58,374 nucleotides of DNA from Halomonas colorata (GTDB lineage: Bacteria > Pseudomonadota > Gammaproteobacteria > Pseudomonadales > Halomonadaceae), in NCBI RefSeq assembly GCF_014897985.1, contig NZ_JABUZA010000030.1:1-58374 (forward strand). The letters are read 5' to 3'. How positions within the stretch are numbered: position 1 is the first letter of the stretch; each line of letters starts with the position of its first letter. Under the pieces are notes generated by a model. That model had not been told where the DNA came from. It saw only the letters and a program-made list of their open reading frames with translations, and did no database searches. This document shows positions 57,375 through 58,374 of this stretch, in pieces. A program made the translations under genes and the position numbers.

Positions 57375-58127
57375 GTGCATATACATATTATTAACCCCAA
57401 TACCACGGCATCGATGACGCAAGCCATTCATCATGCCGCTGAGCGTCAAGCTTCAACAGGCACTCGCCTAACCGCTTCCCAACCAGAGTCTGGGCCGGTC
57501 TCCATCGAAAGTCACTTTGATGAAGTCGTCAGCGCGGTAGGTGTGGCTCAAGAGGTGTTGAAAGGCGAACGCGAAGGAGGCATTGATGCCTATATCGTGG
57601 CCTGTTTTGGCGATCCTGGACTGCTTGCTGCCCGTGAGCTAACTCGCGCACCGGTGATTGGTATTGCAGAAGCCGCCTTTCATCTGGCGACGCTGATTAG
57701 CACTCGCTTTTCGATTGTGACAACGCTCAGCCGCACCGGGATTATTGCCGAACACCTGCTGGAGCAGTATGGCTTTCGCCATCACTGCCGACGTATTCGT
57801 GCCGCGGAGATCCCGGTACTCGATCTTGAGCATCATCCAGAGGTCGCATTTCAGCGTATTGTTGAAGAGTGCTGCCGCGCTCGGGATGAAGACGATATCG
57901 GCGCGATTGTTTTGGGTTGCGGAGGGATGGCAAATCTTACCCAGGAAATTAGCCACGAAGTGGGCATTCCGGTGGTTGAAGGTGTGAGTGCTGCTTTAAA
58001 GCTTGCCGAATCGTTAGTAAGCCTGGGGCTACATACCAGTAAACACGGTGATCTTGCCTATCCGCGCCCCAAACCCTTTACCGGTCAGTTTGCTGCGTTA
58101 TCAGATCTCCACTTACCACTTAAATAA
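57375..58127 (+). CDS. Asp/Glu/hydantoin racemase family, probably allantoin racemase
   Basis: 250 residues. The two catalytic cysteines of the family are in place: Cys77 in VACFGDPGLLAARE and Cys182 in VLGCGGMANL. HIINPNTTASMTQAI at the start is the usual N-terminus. In Klebsiella the related HpxA interconverts allantoin enantiomers, so that the stereospecific allantoinase can use both; the divergent puuE gene supports that role, though a hydantoin racemase would look the same. GTG 57375 is chosen because the family begins there and GGAT lies 8 bases upstream; TTG 57351 is the other option. Confidence 0.87.
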   Translation: MHIHIINPNTTASMTQAIHHAAERQASTGTRLTASQPESGPVSIESHFDEVVSAVGVAQEVLKGEREGGIDAYIVACFGDPGLLAARELTRAPVIGIAEAAFHLATLISTRFSIVTTLSRTGIIAEHLLEQYGFRHHCRRIRAAEIPVLDLEHHPEVAFQRIVEECCRARDEDDIGAIVLGCGGMANLTQEISHEVGIPVVEGVSAALKLAESLVSLGLHTSKHGDLAYPRPKPFTGQFAALSDLHLPLK

Positions 58128-58224
58128 CGACTTAATAATAGAAACAGAACGTCCAGTAGCACGCCATGCCGCAAGCGTCTTTCAGGTTAAAGCCTGAGAT
58201 ACCAACAATACTCATAATCTTGCG

Positions 58225-58374
58225 TAAACGCGCCACTAACCACATCTTCTCAAGCGGAGTTTTGCTGACCACACTGAGGTTTCTTCATCCAGGAGACCCT
58301 CATGATCCAAGAACTCAACTCCATGCAGGCGTTTTGGCTCGGGCATCTGTATCACGCCTCGGTGCGCGAGATTC
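58225..58374. repeat. Right copy of the 150-bp terminal inverted repeat
   Basis: Exact reverse complement of bases 1-150. Matching begins at TAAACGCGCC (58225) and runs to the last base. The 97 bases between the racemase stop and this repeat hold no gene. If this is the end of an insertion sequence, 58225 or near it would be the insertion boundary. Confidence 0.95.
58302..58374 (+). CDS. Start of the same unidentified reading frame (partial)
   Basis: ATG 58302 with AGGAGA at 58291-58296 opens a frame of 24 codons (MIQELNSMQAFW and on) that runs off the window. It is identical to the frame at the left edge. A transposase is suspected only because the segment is duplicated. Confidence 0.45.
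   Translation, partial: MIQELNSMQAFWLGHLYHASVREI

Overview
The window reads as chromosomal DNA of a moderately halophilic gammaproteobacterium, most likely Halomonas or a close relative. This is inferred from the roughly 55-62% GC coding style, two TRAP transporter systems (one with a UspA partner, as in the Halomonas Tea system), a large trehalose/glycogen locus, and gammaproteobacterial families such as EamA, BaeSR, DauA-type SulP and OsmC-YcaO. No rRNA, tRNA, CRISPR array, phage gene or complete insertion sequence was seen. The first and last 150 bases are a perfect inverted repeat, and each copy carries the start of the same unidentified reading frame. The piece is therefore bounded by two copies of one repeated element, and may be a whole contig broken at a repeat. 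Region 1 (281-19483, + strand) is a nine-gene run: glgA, treZ, malQ, treY, a DUF2934 gene, glgX, glgE, a treS-maltokinase fusion and glgB, closed by a strong terminator. Together these enzymes form a loop: glucan to trehalose (GlgX trimming, TreY/TreZ), trehalose to maltose to maltose-1-phosphate (TreS-Pep2), and back to branched glucan (GlgE, GlgB), with GlgA adding glucose from ADP-glucose and MalQ recycling short chains. No glgC or glgP is present here. Region 2 (19577-26649) holds unlinked housekeeping or accessory genes: a GNAT acetyltransferase, a fused SpmA/SpmB-like membrane protein, a periplasmic serine hydrolase, an OsmC-YcaO fusion, a haloacetate dehalogenase-like hydrolase and a TetR regulator. 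Region 3 (26784-34760) is an RND efflux operon (adaptor and pump) coupled to a BaeS/BaeR-like two-component pair, followed by a lipoprotein esterase and a Spy/CpxP-like periplasmic protein; this resembles the E. coli mdt-bae arrangement. Region 4 (34914-41239) has a SulP/DauA-type transporter, an ExaC/AldB-type aldehyde dehydrogenase, and a two-gene signalling unit in which a small periplasmic protein resembling the molybdopterin-binding fold, but without its cysteine, overlaps a hybrid histidine kinase (HisKA-ATPase-REC-HPt). Region 5 (41497-48842, - strand) carries two TRAP systems back to back: a TAXI receptor with a fused 4TM/12TM permease and a UspA protein, then a classic DctP-DctQ-DctM set. 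In both, a strong hairpin separates the receptor gene from the permease gene. Region 6 (48991-58127) contains an EamA exporter, a DUF192 protein, pyruvate kinase and a purine-ring (allantoin) catabolic cluster: allA, allE, an RpiR regulator, a YfcC-family transporter, puuE and an allantoin/hydantoin-type racemase. The puuE-racemase divergent promoter region contains two GTATAC-centred palindromes resembling GntR-family operators, although no GntR gene is in the window.
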